The notes beneath the pieces are model-generated. The model made no database searches and was not told where the DNA came from. It was given only the letters and a program-made list of their open reading frames with translations. Both the position numbers and the translations under genes were made by a program. A stretch of 64,000 bases of DNA, from positions 3,580,220-3,644,219 of the forward strand of contig NZ_CP007128.1 in assembly GCF_000522985.1 (NCBI RefSeq), given 5' to 3'. Of the stretch, positions 1-9,037 are shown one piece after another. Each line of letters opens with the position of its first letter. Position 1 is the stretch's first letter. The DNA is from Gemmatirosa kalamazoonensis (GTDB lineage: Bacteria; Gemmatimonadota; Gemmatimonadetes; Gemmatimonadales; Gemmatimonadaceae).

Positions 1-1
1 C

Positions 2-562
2 GTGCGCAACGCGCTCGCCGCGATCGGCGTCGGCCTGCTGCTCGGCGCGAAGCTCGACGCGATGCGGCCGGGGCTCGAGTCGTTCGGCGGCGTGGAGCGT
101 CGCTTCCAGCGCCTCGGCGCGGGTGCGGGCGTCGAGGTCGTCGACGACTATGCGCACCATCCGACGGAGATCGAGGCGACGCTCGCCGCGGCGCGCGCCG
201 CGTTCCCCGGCCGCCGCGTCGTCGCCGCGTTCCAGCCGCACCTGTTCACGCGCACGCGCGATTTCGCCGGGGAGTTCGCGCGCGCGCTCGCCGCGGCCGA
301 CGCGGTGTTCCTCACCGAGATCTATCCCGCGCGCGAGCAGCCGATCGACGGCGTGAGCGCGGATCTCATCGTCGACGCGGCGCGCGCGTTGGGCCGCCCG
401 GTGACGTGGCGGGGCGAGCGCGCCGCCCTCGCCGACGCGCTCGCGGCGCACGCCGAGCGGGGCGACGTCGTGATCACGCTCGGCGCGGGCGACGTGACGC
501 TCACCGGTCCGGAGCTGCTCGAGCGGCTGCGCGCGCCGCGGCACGCGGAGGCTGGGGCATGA
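2..562 (+). CDS. murC: UDP-N-acetylmuramate--L-alanine ligase, C-terminal part (5' end outside window)
   Basis: This ligase adds L-alanine to UDP-MurNAc in cytoplasmic peptidoglycan precursor synthesis. Only the last ~186 residues are in the window. Visible Mur-ligase landmarks are DDYAHHPTEI (about residues 48-57 of the fragment) and FQPHLFTRT (about 77-85), both typical of MurC's C-terminal domain. The in-frame GTG at position 2 is internal, because the ATP-binding and central domains must lie upstream; full MurC proteins are about 450-480 aa. The TGA stop overlaps the ftsQ ATG (ATGA), so the two are translationally coupled. Direct murC-to-ftsQ adjacency means murB and ddl do not intervene as they do in many dcw clusters. 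Confidence 0.95.
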   Translation: MRNALAAIGVGLLLGAKLDAMRPGLESFGGVERRFQRLGAGAGVEVVDDYAHHPTEIEATLAAARAAFPGRRVVAAFQPHLFTRTRDFAGEFARALAAADAVFLTEIYPAREQPIDGVSADLIVDAARALGRPVTWRGERAALADALAAHAERGDVVITLGAGDVTLTGPELLERLRAPRHAEAGA

Positions 563-1386
563 GCGCGCCGGCGTTCGCGCACGACGCGATGCACGACGAG
601 CACGACGACGAGCGTGTCGAGCGTCCATCGCGGCGTCGCGCGCGCGACGACGACGCGCCGCGTCGCCCGCGGTGGCGCGCGATCTTCGGCCTCACGGTGC
701 TCGTGCTGTTCGTCGCCGCGCTCGCCTCGTCGCCATGGTGGGTGCCACGCGCGCTGTCGCGGCTGGCGTACTTCCGTGTGCGTCGCGTCGAGATCGACGG
801 CGCACGCTACGCGCCGCCCGCCGAGCTGCTGGCGCGGCTGAAAGTGGACACGACGTGGTCGGTGTGGACGGATCTCGACGCGCTCGGTCGGCGCGTGTCG
901 CGGCATCCGCTCGTCGCGAGCGCGCGTGTCGAGCGTCATCTTCCGGGCACGCTGCGCGTCGTGGTCAGCGAGCGCGTGCCGGTCGCGATGACGCCGTCGC
1001 GCGACGGGCTCGCCGTGCTCGGCGCCGACGGCCGCGTGCTGCCGATCGATCCGAGCCGCGTCGGCGGTGTCGACGTGCCCGTCGTCGCGTCGCCCGACGC
1101 GGCGGCGCTGCGCGTGCTCGACGCGCTGCGGCGCGAGGCGCCGGTGCTCTACGCGCGCGTGAGCGAGCTGCGGCGCGTGGGGCGCGACGAGCTGCGGCTC
1201 ACGGTGATGCCCGAGCGCGGCGACACCGTGGGACAGGCGCCGTTCCTGCTGCGCGTGTCGCCCGACGTGACGCCGGCGCGGCTCGCCGATCTGCTTCCGG
1301 TCGAGAGTGACCTGGCGCGACGCCGCGTCCGCGTCTCCGAGATCGATCTCCGCTATCGTGATCAAGTGATCGCCAGACTGCCATGA
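559..1386 (+). CDS. ftsQ: Cell division protein FtsQ
   Basis: 275 aa. A bitopic inner-membrane protein that links the cytoplasmic and periplasmic parts of the divisome. It has a basic, Asp/Arg-rich N-terminal tail (1-40), one transmembrane helix (about 41-59), a POTRA-like segment beginning with YFRVRRVEIDG (about 71-81), and a beta-rich FtsQ domain. The ATG was chosen because it overlaps the murC stop (ATGA); longer readings of the frame run back inside murC. The 3' end overlaps ftsA by four bases (ATGA). The family call rests on order (murC-X-ftsA), length and topology as much as on sequence, since FtsQ is poorly conserved. Confidence 0.9.
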   Translation: MSAPAFAHDAMHDEHDDERVERPSRRRARDDDAPRRPRWRAIFGLTVLVLFVAALASSPWWVPRALSRLAYFRVRRVEIDGARYAPPAELLARLKVDTTWSVWTDLDALGRRVSRHPLVASARVERHLPGTLRVVVSERVPVAMTPSRDGLAVLGADGRVLPIDPSRVGGVDVPVVASPDAAALRVLDALRREAPVLYARVSELRRVGRDELRLTVMPERGDTVGQAPFLLRVSPDVTPARLADLLPVESDLARRRVRVSEIDLRYRDQVIARLP

Positions 1387-2639
1387 AGACCGAACGAACC
1401 GTCGCGGGGCTCGACATCGGATCGGGAAAGACGGTCGCGGTGATCGCCGAGATCGTCGGCGAGCTGCCGAAGCGGCCGGGAATTCGCGTGCTCGGTGTCG
1501 GCGAGGCGCGCACGACCGGCATGCGCCGCGGCGTCGTCACCGACATCGAGGAGACGACGCGCTCGGTGCGCCGCGCGCTCGACGACGCCGAGCGGATGGC
1601 CGGCGTGCAGGCGGACTCCGCGTTCGTCGGCATCGCGGGCGAGCACGTGCGCGCGATGACGAGCCAGGGCATCGTCGCCGTCGCCGGCGCGGAGATCACG
1701 AAGTCCGACGTCGATCGCGTGAACCAGGTCGCGCGCGTGCAGCCGCTGCCGCAGGATCGCGAGCTGCTGCATGCGATCCCTCAGGAGTACAGCGTCGACC
1801 GTGGCGGCGGCATCCAGGACCCCGTCGGCATGACGGGGATGCGCCTCGAGACGGAGATGTACCTCGTCACGATCGGTGCGTCGCCGGCGACGAACCTGCG
1901 CAAGAGCGTGGAGCGCGCGGAGTGCAAGGTGCGCGAGCTCGTGCTCGAGCCGCTGGCGAGCGCACTCGCCGTGCTCACCGAGGACGAGAAGGAGCTCGGC
2001 GTGGCGCTCATCGAGCTCGGCGCGGGCTCCACCGACGTCGCGGTGTTCCACGAGGGGAAGATCCGTCATCTCGCGACGATCGCGTTCGGCGGCGCGCACG
2101 TGACGAACGATCTCGTGCACGGACTCGGCGTCACGCAGCACGATGCGGAGCAGCTGAAGGAGCAGTTCGCGGTCGCGTACGAGTCGCTCGTCGACCAGAA
2201 GGAGATCATCGCGCTGCCGGCGACGGCGACGCACGGCGAGCGGCAGATCCCGCGCGAGCTGATCGCGCACATCGTGCACCAGCGCCTCGACGAGATCTTC
2301 GACCTCGTGCAGCGCAGCGTGCAGGGCGCGTCGTATGGTGGTCGGCTGAGCGGCGGCGTGGTGCTGACCGGTGGCGGTGCGGCGATGCCCGGCGTCACCG
2401 AGCTGGCGAGCGACGTGTTCGGCACGACGGCGCGCGTGGGCACGCCGGGCGAGCAGGTGACGGGGCTGCGCGAGTCGGTGGAAGGACCGGGCTACGCGAC
2501 GGTGCTCGGGCTCGCGCTCTACGGCGCGTCGCGCGTGGCGATCGGCGGTGCGCCGCAGAAGAAGCGCGTCACGATCGAGACGCCGGGCGTCGACAAGTGG
2601 GCGCAGCGCGTGAAGCTGTGGCTTCAGGACTTCTTCTGA
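1383..2639 (+). CDS. ftsA: Cell division protein FtsA
   Basis: 418 aa. An actin-fold ATPase that tethers FtsZ filaments to the membrane. The N-terminal phosphate-1 motif GLDIGSGKT is at about residues 9-17, and the second phosphate motif GAGSTDVAVF is near 215. A GGGAAMPG adenosine-binding loop lies in the last third. The final residues (WAQRVKLWLQDFF) form an amphipathic helix, as expected for the FtsA membrane-targeting sequence. Its ATG overlaps the ftsQ stop. The next gene, ftsZ, is separated by 407 bases with its own promoter-like element, so the FtsA:FtsZ ratio could be set there. Confidence 0.97.
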   Translation: MKTERTVAGLDIGSGKTVAVIAEIVGELPKRPGIRVLGVGEARTTGMRRGVVTDIEETTRSVRRALDDAERMAGVQADSAFVGIAGEHVRAMTSQGIVAVAGAEITKSDVDRVNQVARVQPLPQDRELLHAIPQEYSVDRGGGIQDPVGMTGMRLETEMYLVTIGASPATNLRKSVERAECKVRELVLEPLASALAVLTEDEKELGVALIELGAGSTDVAVFHEGKIRHLATIAFGGAHVTNDLVHGLGVTQHDAEQLKEQFAVAYESLVDQKEIIALPATATHGERQIPRELIAHIVHQRLDEIFDLVQRSVQGASYGGRLSGGVVLTGGGAAMPGVTELASDVFGTTARVGTPGEQVTGLRESVEGPGYATVLGLALYGASRVAIGGAPQKKRVTIETPGVDKWAQRVKLWLQDFF

Positions 2640-3046
2640 GCCGTGCGACGCGCAGCGGCGTTCCTAACGCGCGGCGTGAAAGCGCGCGGAACTCTTGTCA
2701 AGTCCGACACGTTGGCGCGGCGGGCGTCACGCTGGCAGCCGGACCGCGCGGGTGGCGCGGCACACCGATCGCGCTGTGTCGGACGTCACACCGACGCGCG
2801 GTTGCGTCGCCCGCTGTTGTGGAAAACGCGTGACGGCGCTAGACATCATTTCGTCGCTTTCCGCGCAGCGGGTGGCGACATGGCAGCGGCGGCGAAACGT
2901 GTTATATTCGCTCCCTGCCCGAGTCACGACACCGGCCGCGCCTCCCACCTGCGTCAGCCGCGCGTGACTCGCGAAGACCCGGCAGCTCTCTCTCCCGGCT
3001 TCGTTCTTTCCCCGTCCACACGCAGCACACTCGGAGTCGTGCCCGC
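2640..3046 (+). promoter_or_regulatory. ftsA-ftsZ intergenic region with ftsZ promoter candidate
   Basis: This 407-base gap has no convincing gene. An extended -10 like element, TGTTATATT, lies at 2900-2908 (TG at 2900-2901, TATATT at 2903-2908) in otherwise GC-rich DNA. No good -35 is visible 16-18 bases upstream, so the TG extension may compensate. The implied transcript start near 2915 gives ftsZ an mRNA leader of about 130 bases. An imperfect copy of the dispersed octamer (TCCTAACG) is at 2663-2670, just after ftsA. Confidence 0.55.
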
Positions 3047-4261
3047 ATGATCTTCGAATTCGAGGAGAGCGCCACCCAGAACGCCCGCATGAAGGTCGTG
3101 GGCGTCGGCGGGGGCGGCGGAAATGCCGTCAACCGGATGATCGACGAGCACCTCGAGGGGGTCGAGTTCATCTCGGTGAACACGGACGCGCAGGCGCTGC
3201 TCAGCTCGAAGTCCGACGTCAAGATCCAGATCGGGAAGAAGCTCACGCGGGGACTCGGCGCCGGCGCGCGTCCGGAGATCGGGCGCCAGGCGATCGACGA
3301 GAGCCGCGACGAGGTGCTGCGCGTGCTGCAGAACGCCGACCTGGTGTTCATCACGTGCGGTATGGGTGGTGGAACGGGTACCGGCGCGGCGCCGGTCGTG
3401 TGCGAGCTGGCGCGCGAGGCCGGGGCGCTCACCGTCGGCATCGTCACCAAGCCGTTCCTGTTCGAGGGCCGTAAGCGCATGCGGCAGGCGGAGCAGGGCA
3501 TCGCCGAGATGCGCAAGCACGTCGACACGATGATCGTCGTGCCTAACGAGCGGCTGCTCGCCGTCGTCGGCAAGGGGATCCCGTTCCAGGATGCGCTGAA
3601 GAAGGCCGACGAGGTCCTGCTGCACGCGACGCAGGGCATCAGCTCCCTCATCAGCGTCACCGGTCTCGTGAACGTCGACTTCGCCGACGTGCGCACCGTG
3701 ATGCAGAACGGCGGCTCGGCGCTCATGGGCACCGGAATGGGCCGCGGTGAGAACCGCGCCACCGAGGCCGCGCAGCAGGCGATCTCCTCGCCGCTGCTCG
3801 ACAACGTGTCGGTGTCGGGCGCGACGGGCGTGCTGGTGAACATCACCGGCGGCAACGACCTGACGCTCGGCGAGGTGCACCAGATCAACGAGATCGTGCA
3901 CGACGCCGTCGGCGACGACGCGGAGATCATCTTCGGCGCCGTGCACGAGCCGGCGATGCAGGGGGAGATTCGCGTCACGGTCATCGCCACGGGCTTCGAC
4001 CGGCAGCTGCAGGTCGGCGGCGTGGGGATGGAGGCGTCGCGCAACTCGGGTGCGCAGAACATCATCCCGTTCACCCGCGACGGACGCGACCGCGCCCCGG
4101 CCGGCGCCCGTGTCGTGGCGCCGCGCACCGCGCCGGCGATGGAGGCGGCGCGTCCGCGCACGACCCCGCTGTCCGCGCCGCTCAACCCGGCGTCCGACCG
4201 CACGCCGCAGGACCTGAACGACATGGAGATCCCGACGTTCATCCGTCGGCAGATGGATTGA
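3047..4261 (+). CDS. ftsZ: Cell division protein FtsZ
   Basis: 404 aa. A tubulin-like GTPase that assembles the Z ring. The N-terminal [11 protein letters not shown] loop is at about residues 21-31 and the tubulin signature GMGGGTGTG near 105. Synergy-loop residues [11 protein letters not shown] are present. The C-terminal conserved peptide ([13 protein letters not shown]), which binds FtsA and other partners, is at the very end after a Pro/Ala/Arg-rich linker. Length and motifs are normal. Codons 165-166 carry one copy of the dispersed octamer GCCTAACG (Pro-Asn as CCT AAC). Confidence 0.99.
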   Translation: MIFEFEESATQNARMKVVGVGGGGGNAVNRMIDEHLEGVEFISVNTDAQALLSSKSDVKIQIGKKLTRGLGAGARPEIGRQAIDESRDEVLRVLQNADLVFITCGMGGGTGTGAAPVVCELAREAGALTVGIVTKPFLFEGRKRMRQAEQGIAEMRKHVDTMIVVPNERLLAVVGKGIPFQDALKKADEVLLHATQGISSLISVTGLVNVDFADVRTVMQNGGSALMGTGMGRGENRATEAAQQAISSPLLDNVSVSGATGVLVNITGGNDLTLGEVHQINEIVHDAVGDDAEIIFGAVHEPAMQGEIRVTVIATGFDRQLQVGGVGMEASRNSGAQNIIPFTRDGRDRAPAGARVVAPRTAPAMEAARPRTTPLSAPLNPASDRTPQDLNDMEIPTFIRRQMD

Positions 4262-4604
4262 CCGGATCGCTGCGGTCCCCGGTTCGCCTCTCCGCCCGCG
4301 GGCGCGCTCGTGACGAGTGCGCCCGCGGTTCGTCACATAGGGAACGAGTCGGCGGCGCGGCCCCGCCGGTCCTCGGTAAGTCGCGCCGCCGTGAGGTGTT
4401 GCGGGTGGTCGTACCGGGCATTAGGCTCTGCGGCTGACCGGAGCCTTCCACGCCCACGTACGTCGCGTCTCCCCCCGAGAGCTCCCTGGTGAACGACACC
4501 AAGTCGCACGCCGCCCCCCCGGCGCGACATCCCCTCCGCCTGCCCGCCGCGCCTCGGACCGCGCGGGGGCGCCCAACGATCGCCGCCTCCGCCGAGCCCG
4601 CGCC
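4262..4604. other. Gap between ftsZ and the M23 peptidase gene
   Basis: A 343-base gap. No ORF with a believable start and no RNA gene was recognised. The reading frame of the downstream peptidase is open back to 4425 but contains no ATG, GTG or TTG before 4605. A near-copy of the dispersed octamer (ATTAGGC) lies at 4420-4426. No convincing promoter or terminator could be picked out. Confidence 0.5.
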
Positions 4605-5876
4605 GTGACCTACGTGGTCGTGGCCGGCGCCGCCGCCGCGGCCGTCTACTTCGCGCCGCAGGCCCCCGCCGCGCGCCCCGTGACCGACCTCGCCGTGAAC
4701 GACGCGGCGACCGAGGTCGCGCTCCCCGTCACCGCGCCGGTGGCGCCCGCGTGGCGGGAGCGCGTCGACACGCTCGGCCGCGGCGAGACGCTCGTGTCGG
4801 TGCTGCAGCGCGCCGGCGTGAGCCGCGTGCTCGCCGCGCAGGCGCTGCGCGCCGCCGGTGAGGCGACGTCGCTGCGCGCGGGCATCAAGGTGACGACGGT
4901 CGCGCGCGCCGGCGACTCGCTGCCGCAGGAGATCACGTACAAGCCCGCCGTCGACCGCGTGGTGCGCCTCCGCTATCTCGCCGGCGCGTGGCAGCGCATG
5001 GAGGAGAAGCTCGCGTGGCGCACCGACACGCTCGTGGCCCGCGGCGCGATCCGCTCCAGCCTGCACGACGCGCTGCACGCCGCGCTCGGCGACCGGCTGC
5101 CGAGCGCCGAGCGCTCCGAGATCGTGTGGAAGCTCGCCGACATCTTCGAGTACCGCGTCGACATGGACCGCGACCTCCAGCCGGGCGACTCCGTGCGCCT
5201 GCTGCTGGAGCGGAAGGTCGATCCGGAAGGGAAGCCGACCGAGGCGCACATCCTCGCGGCGAGCATGACGGTGAGCGGCAAGGAAGTCGACGCCATCCGC
5301 TTCGAGCGGCGCGGCGGCAGCACGACGTTCTTCGATCAGTACGGCAAGTCGCTGCGCGCCGCGTTCCTCCGCGCGCCCGTGGAGTTCCGCCGCATCTCGA
5401 GCGTGTTCGGCATGCGCAATCATCCGATCCTCGGCGAGTGGAAGATGCACAAGGGGACGGACTACGCCGCGGCCGCCGGCACGCCGGTGCGCGCGATCGG
5501 TGAGGGGACCGTCGCGTACGCGGGGTGGAAGTCGGGCTTCGGCAACGTCATCGAGGTTAGGCACTCGAACGGCTACGTGAGCCGCTACGGCCACCTGCGC
5601 GGCTTCGCGAAGGGCGTGCGGCGCGGCTCGTTCGTCGCCATCGGCAAGACGATCGGCTACGTCGGCATGACGGGGCTCGCGACCGCGCCGCACCTGCACT
5701 TCGAGATGCTCGTCGACGGCGTGCAGCGCGACCCGCGCAAGGCGCTGCGCGACAAGATCGCCGATCCGATTCCAGCGCGTGAGCGCGGCGCGTTCGCGGC
5801 GCTCCGCTCGCGTCTGTTCGCCGCGCTCGATCTGCGCGCACCGTCGGCCACGACGCGAGTCGCCGACGCGAACTGA
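4605..5876 (+). CDS. M23-family murein DD-endopeptidase, membrane-anchored or secreted
   Basis: 423 aa. It probably cleaves peptidoglycan cross-links in the periplasm (MepM/lysostaphin-type fold). It has a hydrophobic N-terminus, then a LysM/OapA-like segment (about 50-110, beginning VDTLGRGETLVSVL). The C-terminal peptidase domain holds the zinc motifs HKGTDYA (His about 283, Asp about 287) and HLHFE (about 363). The start is uncertain: GTG 4605 is the only canonical start codon in the frame, so the signal segment may begin at a non-standard codon further upstream. The setting next to ftsZ suggests a role in septal wall remodelling (inference). Confidence 0.88.
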   Translation: MTYVVVAGAAAAAVYFAPQAPAARPVTDLAVNDAATEVALPVTAPVAPAWRERVDTLGRGETLVSVLQRAGVSRVLAAQALRAAGEATSLRAGIKVTTVARAGDSLPQEITYKPAVDRVVRLRYLAGAWQRMEEKLAWRTDTLVARGAIRSSLHDALHAALGDRLPSAERSEIVWKLADIFEYRVDMDRDLQPGDSVRLLLERKVDPEGKPTEAHILAASMTVSGKEVDAIRFERRGGSTTFFDQYGKSLRAAFLRAPVEFRRISSVFGMRNHPILGEWKMHKGTDYAAAAGTPVRAIGEGTVAYAGWKSGFGNVIEVRHSNGYVSRYGHLRGFAKGVRRGSFVAIGKTIGYVGMTGLATAPHLHFEMLVDGVQRDPRKALRDKIADPIPARERGAFAALRSRLFAALDLRAPSATTRVADAN

Positions 5877-5972
5877 CCACGCGCACGTCGACCGATGCAC
5901 GGGCGGCGCGTCGATTGCACTCGCCGCCCGTCGTGACGATGGAATCCCCGACAGGCGACGTCGGCTGAGCGC

Positions 5973-7790
5973 GTGAGCGTCTGGCTCGCCGCCGCCGCGG
6001 CCGGACTGGTGCTCGCCGCGCTGTCGTATGCGCGGCGCTCGTCGCCCGCGCTCGGGCCGCGACTCGCGCTCGCCGTGCTGCGCGCGCTCGCCGTGACGCT
6101 GCTCGCCGCGCTCGCGCTCGACGCGCCCGCGGGACGGTCACGCGCGCCGTCCGCGGTCGTGGCGCTCGACGTGTCCGCGAGCTGGACGCGCGGCGGCGAC
6201 GTCGACGCGTTCCGCCGCGCGCGCGACGTCGCGCGCGCGCTCGGCGGCGACACGCTGTGGGCGATCGGCGACTCCGCGCGCCCGCTGCGCGGCGACGACG
6301 CACCGCACGACGCGCGCTCGTCCATCGCGTCGCTCGCCGAGCGCGCGGCGGCATCGGGGCGCGTGCTGCAGCTCGTGACCGACGGCGAGATCGACGACGC
6401 CGCCGCGCTGCGCGGCGTGGCGCGCGGATCGCGCGTGCGCGTGGAGTCGCCGCGTCGCGGGCCGGATGCCGCGGTGACGTCGATCGACGCGACACGCCTC
6501 GCCGCCGCGACCGACACGATCGACGTGCGCGTGTCGCTCGCCGCGGACGCCGCCGGTGCGGCGCCGGGCACGCTGCGCGTCGACGTCGCCGGACGCTCGA
6601 GCGCGCAGACGAGCGTCGCACCGCTGCCCGCGTTCGGCGAGCGCACGGTGTCGATGCGTCTGCCGCTCGCCGGGCTCGCAGGCTCGGTGCCGCTGCGCGC
6701 CGTCATCGCGGCCGCGGGTGATCGCGAGCCGCGCAACGACACGCTCGCCACGACGCTCGACGTGAGCGCGGCGCCGGCGGCGGTGTTCGTGAGCTCCGCG
6801 CCCGACTTCGACGCGCGCGGCATGCTCGCCGTCCTGCGCGGCGCGCTGTCGCTGCCGACCCGCGCGTATCTGCGCGTCGCGCCGGGACAGTGGCGCGTGG
6901 AGGGGACGCTCGCGCCGGTGGACGAGGCGGAGGTGCGGCGCGTGGCGCTGAGCGCGGGCGTGCTGGTGCTGCACGGCGACACCGCGGTATTCGGCGCGCC
7001 GCGCGCGGCGACGCGCGGCGCGCTGTTGCTCTTTCCGACGGCGCCGGCCGCGCCGGGCGCCGCGCCGGCCGCGGAATGGTACGCGTCGGATGCGCCGGCA
7101 TCGCCGGCCGCGGCCGCGCTCTCCGGCGTCGCGTGGGACAGCCTGCCGCCGTTGGATCTCGGCGGAGGCGCGCTCGCCGGCGCGGAGTTCGACGTGCTGC
7201 GGGCGCGGCTCGCCCGCAGCGGCGCGCCGCGCGCCGTGATCGTCGGCGCCGAGCAGCCGCGGCGCGTGATCGTCGTCGGCGCGACGGGGTTCTGGCGCTG
7301 GCAGTTCCGCGGCGGCGCGGCGGCCGACGCATTCACGGGGCTGTGGGGCGGCATCCTCGACTTCCTCGCCGCGGGGCGCGGCGACGTGCGCGGCGCGGTC
7401 GTCGCCGACGCGGTCGTGCGCGCGGGAGAGCCGATCCGGTGGCGGCGCGGCGGTGCCGACTCGCTCGTCACGGCGGTGCTCAGGCGGCGCGGCGCGGCGA
7501 GCGCCGACACGGTGCGGCTGCACTTCGGCACGCGCGGCGAGCCGGTGACGAGCGCGCCCCTCGCCCCGGGCACGTACGACGTCACGGTGCCGGGCGGTGG
7601 CGCGCTGCTCGTGGTGAACGTCGCGCGCGAGCTGCTGCCGCGGCGCGCCACGGTCGCGTCGGGCCCCGTGGGCAGCGGGCGCGCGGCCGACCTCACGCCG
7701 CGGCTACGCGACTTCGGGCTGCTCTACGCGCTGGCGCTGGCGCTGCTCTGCGCGGAGTGGTTGCTGCGGCGCCGGTGGGGCCTGCGATAG
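5973..7790 (+). CDS. Membrane-anchored vWA-like protein of unknown function
   Basis: 605 aa. Two N-terminal hydrophobic helices (about 4-20 and 30-48) precede a von Willebrand A-like domain containing DVSAS (about 65-69, a partial MIDAS) and TDGE (about 136). A long Ala-rich periplasmic region and a C-terminal transmembrane helix (about 583-600) followed by RRRWGLR complete it. The architecture resembles large vWA/glutamine-amidotransferase-like membrane proteins found beside MoxR/Bat systems, but no MoxR ATPase is nearby. GTG 5973 follows a 96-base gap. A 23-bp inverted repeat begins within the stop codon. Confidence 0.65.
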   Translation: MSVWLAAAAAGLVLAALSYARRSSPALGPRLALAVLRALAVTLLAALALDAPAGRSRAPSAVVALDVSASWTRGGDVDAFRRARDVARALGGDTLWAIGDSARPLRGDDAPHDARSSIASLAERAAASGRVLQLVTDGEIDDAAALRGVARGSRVRVESPRRGPDAAVTSIDATRLAAATDTIDVRVSLAADAAGAAPGTLRVDVAGRSSAQTSVAPLPAFGERTVSMRLPLAGLAGSVPLRAVIAAAGDREPRNDTLATTLDVSAAPAAVFVSSAPDFDARGMLAVLRGALSLPTRAYLRVAPGQWRVEGTLAPVDEAEVRRVALSAGVLVLHGDTAVFGAPRAATRGALLLFPTAPAAPGAAPAAEWYASDAPASPAAAALSGVAWDSLPPLDLGGGALAGAEFDVLRARLARSGAPRAVIVGAEQPRRVIVVGATGFWRWQFRGGAAADAFTGLWGGILDFLAAGRGDVRGAVVADAVVRAGEPIRWRRGGADSLVTAVLRRRGAASADTVRLHFGTRGEPVTSAPLAPGTYDVTVPGGGALLVVNVARELLPRRATVASGPVGSGRAADLTPRLRDFGLLYALALALLCAEWLLRRRWGLR

Positions 7791-7855
7791 CGTGGAGCGG
7801 GGAGCGTGGAGGGTAGAGTAGATTTCTCCACGCTCCACGCTCCCCGCTCCACGCT
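7789..7855. repeat. Long hairpin with GTGGAGC-unit arms (copy 1 of 3)
   Basis: A perfect 23-bp inverted repeat with arms at 7789-7811 and 7833-7855 around a 21-base loop. The arms are built from GTGGAGC/GGGGAGC units. It fills the gap between the vWA-like gene and ftsY and starts inside the stop codon of the former. The same unit builds hairpins at 38978-39066 and 51143-51203. There is no run of T after the stem, so it is not a textbook intrinsic terminator. Confidence 0.85.
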
Positions 7856-7869
7856 AACCGGCTCGGTCG

Positions 7870-8802
7870 ATGGCTCTGCTGTTCAGAAAGGAAGGCGACG
7901 CGCCCAAGAAGTCGCTCTGGCAACGCATCAAGGACGTCGCGAACGCCGACGTGGGGGTGATCCTCCGCGGCGGCGTGAAGGACGGCTCGCTGGAGCAGCT
8001 CGAGGAGGTGCTCCTGGCGTCCGACTTCGGCGTCGCGACGACGCTGAAGCTCGTCGACCAGATCGGCGGCTATGCGCAGCGCGGCCTCATTCGCACCGAG
8101 CCGGAGTTCCAGGACGCGCTGCGACGCCTCGTGGAAGCGGAGCTGCGCGAGGGGAACAGCGACCCGTCGCTGAAGCTCTCGGCGTCAAAGCCGACGGTGA
8201 TCCTCGTGATCGGCGTGAACGGGGCAGGGAAGACGACGTTCATCGGCAAGCTCGCGGCGCGGCTGCGCAAGCAGGGAAAGACCGTCCTGCTCGGCGCCGG
8301 CGACACGTTCCGCGCCGGCGCGATCGACCAGCTGCGCGTGTGGGCCGAACGCGTGGGCGCGGAGTTCGTGGGCGCGAAGGCGGGCGCCGACTCGGCGGCC
8401 GTCGCATTCGACACGATCGACGCGGGCATCGCGCGCGGCGTGGACGTCGTCATCATCGACACCGCCGGCCGTCTGCACACGAGCGCGGGGCTCATGGAGG
8501 AGCTGAAGAAGGTCGCGCGCGTGATCGCGAAGCGGATCCCCGACGCGCCGCACGAGACGCTGCTCGTGCTCGACGGCACCATCGGGCAGAACGCCGTCGT
8601 GCAGGCGCGCACGTTCACCGAGGCGGTGCCCGTGACGGGGCTCGTCGTGACGAAGATCGACGGCACCGCGAAGGGCGGCATCGTGGTCGCCGTGCACGAG
8701 GAGCTCGACGTGCCGGTGAAGTTCCTCGGCACGGGGGAGAAGGCGGGCGACCTGCACGCGTTCGACCCGGCGCAGTTCGCGGAGGAGCTGGTGGAGGCGT
8801 GA
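7870..8802 (+). CDS. ftsY: Signal recognition particle receptor FtsY
   Basis: 310 aa. An SRP GTPase that docks ribosome-SRP complexes at the membrane for co-translational insertion. The N-terminal helical N domain (about 15-95) is followed by the G domain with GVNGAGKTT (about 115-123), DTFRAGA, DTAGR (about 197-201) and TKIDGTAKGG (about 261). The C-terminal LGTGEKAGDLHAFD segment is canonical. It is a short form without the acidic A domain. The usual DGTTGQNA is DGTIGQNA here, which is a minor change. The ATG 7870 start gives the expected amphipathic N-terminus. Confidence 0.97.
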   Translation: MALLFRKEGDAPKKSLWQRIKDVANADVGVILRGGVKDGSLEQLEEVLLASDFGVATTLKLVDQIGGYAQRGLIRTEPEFQDALRRLVEAELREGNSDPSLKLSASKPTVILVIGVNGAGKTTFIGKLAARLRKQGKTVLLGAGDTFRAGAIDQLRVWAERVGAEFVGAKAGADSAAVAFDTIDAGIARGVDVVIIDTAGRLHTSAGLMEELKKVARVIAKRIPDAPHETLLVLDGTIGQNAVVQARTFTEAVPVTGLVVTKIDGTAKGGIVVAVHEELDVPVKFLGTGEKAGDLHAFDPAQFAEELVEA

Positions 8803-8829
8803 CGGCGGCGTGACGCGTCGGGCCGACGT

Positions 8830-8972
8830 TCGACAGGATGAACAGCGGACACACGACATGACCGTTGCTGTTCGTCTTTGACAGGATGAACAGGACGGAC
8901 AGGATGAGAACCAACGACAGCAGCACTGCTTTTCTTGTTGGTGTTCATCCTGTCCGTCCTGTTCGTCCTGTC
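8830..8972. repeat. Imperfect long hairpin of GACAGGA-type units between ftsY and recG
   Basis: The gap 8803-9037 is largely one inverted repeat. The left arm, about 8880-8915, reads GACAGGATGAACAGG then GACAGGATGA. The right arm, about 8937-8971, is its near-perfect complement ending TCGTCCTGTCC. A further partial direct copy of the left unit (CGACAGGATGAACAG) lies at 8831-8845. The AT-richer composition differs from the surroundings. It is the same kind of structure as the other intergenic hairpins, with a different unit. Confidence 0.75.
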
Positions 8973-9037
8973 CACACGGCAAGCACCGGCGTCCTGTTAC
9001 TCGTGCCTCGGCGTTCGTCCAATCCCCCGCGTTAGTC

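Noticed and set aside
322-1365. Many long minus-strand frames opposite known genes (here opposite murC-ftsQ)
   Set aside because: They are antisense shadows caused by high GC at codon position 3, rich in Arg/His/Ala, with no domain or conserved start.
2643-3050. A 135-codon open frame between ftsA and ftsZ
   Set aside because: It has no recognisable domain, an Arg/Ala-biased composition typical of open frames in GC-rich DNA, runs across the ftsZ promoter candidate and overlaps the ftsZ start.
8817-8975. A transposon end or MITE in the ftsY-recG gap
   Set aside because: There is no target-site duplication and no terminal motif shared with the other hairpins, so I describe it only as a hairpin repeat.
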